Source of the DNA: a virus
Length of the DNA stretch: 47,610 nucleotides
Virus record (IMG/VR): IMGVR_UViG_3300050343_000027
Span: 1-47,610 of that record
Direction: 5' to 3' (one strand)
The position numbers were made by a program, and so were the translations under genes. Below, one piece after another: positions 45,881 to 47,610 of the stretch (the first letter of the stretch is position 1; every line of letters starts with the position of its first letter). Below the pieces are notes generated by a model. The model was not told where the DNA came from, did not search any database, and worked only from the letters and a program-made list of their open reading frames with translations.

Positions 45881-47609
45881 TGGACTTAGTATTTGACATA
45901 GAAACAGATGACTTAAAAGCAACTCTGGTACATTGTATCGTTGCTCAAGACATGGACACTGGAGAGATATATAAATATCCACCAGATAAATTGAAAGAAG
46001 GTTATGAACTGTTAGCTAATGCAGATACTTTAATAGGACATAACATCATCGGATTTGATATACCAATGGTAGAGAAGTTCGGTGGTGTTGACTTGTCAAA
46101 GATACCAGTCATTGATACTCTTGTACTATCAAGACTGTTTAATCCTAACAGAGAAGGTGGTCATAGCCTTGAGAAGTGGGGATATAAATTAGGCTATCAT
46201 AAGATAGACTTTCTCAGACTATCTTAATTATTCTAAAGAGATGATGGACTATTGTGTTAGAGATGTACAACTCAACGCTGTAGTATTAAAGAAACTTAGA
46301 GAGGAGAGCAAAGGATTCTCTAAACAATGTATAGCTATTGAACAAGGTGTAGCTAGGATAATGAAACAACAAGAAGTAAATGGTTTTAAGTTTGATTTAC
46401 AATCAGCTTTGTTATTACTTGCTGAACTTAGAGAAAAGAAACAATCCATTGAAGATGAAGTTCATAATACATTTAAACCTAAATGGGTAGATGATAAGTT
46501 AGTTAAGCCTTACATTAAGAAAGATGGAGACTTATCTAAGCGTGGACTTACAGATGATGAGTATCAAAGATGTTTAGATACAAATAACTTTGAACCTTTT
46601 ATGAGACAAACACTACAAGACTTTAATCTTGGTAGTCGTAAACAGATAGGAGAATATCTTATTGACTTTGGTTGGAAGCCTGAAAGGTTTACACCAACAG
46701 GTCAACCTATAGTAGATGAGAAAACTCTATCAGCAATCACACACATACACGAAGCTAAACTTATAGCAGACTTCTTACTACTTCAAAAGCGTATAGCTCA
46801 AGTTGATTCTTGGGTTGAAGGAGTACAAGAAGATGGTAGAGTACATGGCTTTGTAATACCTAACGGTGCTATCACAGGAAGAATGACACACAGGAATCCT
46901 AACATGGCACAAGTACCGGCAGTCTATAGTCCTTATGGTAAAGAATGTAGAGCATGTTGGACTGTAGAAGAAGGTAATGTTTTAATCGGAGTTGATGCTT
47001 CTGGTCTTGAGATTAGAATGTTAGCTCACTACATGAATGACGAGGAGTACACAAATGAAATTCTCAATGGAGACATACACACCGCTAATCAAAAACTTGC
47101 AAACCTTGAATCAAGAGATAAGGCAAAGACATTCATCTATGCACTTATGTACGGAGCAGGAGATGAAAAACTTGGAAGCGTGGTCGGAGGAAGTACATCA
47201 GATGGTAAGAGAGCTAGACAATATTTCTTTGATAATAAGCCTACATTTAAGTCTCTTAGAGACAGAGTACAAAGAGCTTCAGCAAAAAATTACCTCAAAG
47301 GATTAGATGGTAGGAAGCTATATGTTCGTAATCAACATTCAGCATTGAACACTTTACTACAAGGTGCAGGTGCTATCGTAATGAAACAAGGATTGGTTAT
47401 ACTAGATGAGTTGTTAAATTAAATAACATGGAATATAAATTCGTAGCTAACATACATGATGAATGGCAGATAGAAGTTCCTAAGTGTCATGCTGATAAGG
47501 TAGGGCAATTAGCTGTAGACAGTATAGTAAAAGCAGGAACACATTTTAATCTTCGTTGTCCTTGGATGGCGAATACAAGATAGGAGGTAACTGGAGTGAA
47601 ACCCATTAA
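45880..47609 (+). CDS. Family A DNA polymerase with 3'-5' exonuclease, T7-type, frameshifted
   Basis: About 576 residues. Exonuclease motifs: VFDIETD, HNIIGFDIPM and YCVRDV near residues 4, 53 and 122. Polymerase motif A is VLIGVDASGLEIRMLAHYM, motif B RDKAKTFIYALMYGAG, motif C ANIHDEWQIEV. In motif B the position equal to E. coli Phe762 is Tyr, as in T7 polymerase. Frame breaks near 46218 and 47420, and one near 47565 by a missing T. Ends with GGNWSETH and TAA at 47607-47609, leaving one base in the window. It appears complete. The gene starts by TAATG overlap with primase-helicase. Joining the window ends puts it immediately before the nuclease at base 1. Confidence 0.92.
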
Positions 47610-47610
47610 A

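Noticed and set aside
1-47610. Temperate lifestyle (integrase, repressor, attachment site)
   Set aside because: No integrase, excisionase or CI-like repressor motif was seen in any readable gene.

Overview
The window looks like a nearly complete genome of a lytic, podovirus-type tailed phage. It is strongly A+T rich (my estimate is about two thirds A+T) and resembles marine phages of slow-growing Gram-negative bacteria. The evidence is a full set of terminase, portal, scaffold, capsid, tail and fibre genes, a T7-type replication set (gp2.5-like SSB, gp4-like primase-helicase, family A polymerase, endonuclease I, exonuclease) and a class I ribonucleotide reductase. I see no integrase, RNA polymerase, tRNA or CRISPR. 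The host is not identifiable from this sequence.

Layout: two opposing transcription units leave a non-coding control region at 38117-38954 and converge at about 5.28-5.29 kb, if the ends are joined. The minus-strand late unit (38116 down to 5278) runs small terminase, small basic proteins, large terminase, portal, two small proteins, scaffold, major capsid, an intrinsic terminator, tail proteins, the GNVGIGT-repeat fibre, internal virion proteins (one with a C-terminal lysozyme-like domain), small membrane proteins, then an unusual accessory module. The plus-strand early/middle unit (38955 to 47609, then 1 to 5294) runs small unknown genes, SSB, primase-helicase, DNA polymerase, nucleases, a DUF3310-like protein, NrdA and NrdB. 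The polymerase stops two bases before the window ends, and the first gene starts only a few codons before base 1, so the ends probably join.

The most exciting part is 5278-9964: csgF-like, csgG-like (outer-membrane curli secretion pore), a secreted curlin-repeat protein, a secreted FecR-domain protein and a membrane CHASE2 / class III nucleotidyl cyclase, all in line with the late genes. Three consecutive gene overlaps (53, 65 and 86 nt) each place the downstream gene's export signal over the upstream gene's 3' end. I infer a phage-encoded envelope secretion, fibre and cyclic-nucleotide signalling module made late in infection. Its function is unknown.

The control region holds divergent perfect TTGACA-N17-TATAAT promoters (one would make a leaderless small-terminase mRNA), three DnaA-box-like 9-mers, direct repeats, a G-quadruplex-type tract and a 14-nt inverted repeat. 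It is a strong candidate replication origin.

Caveat: many genes are broken by one-base indels, mostly at homopolymers, densely in 1-10 kb, 26-38 kb and 42-47.6 kb but almost not at all in 11-18 kb. I read these mainly as sequencing errors and give gene spans across them.
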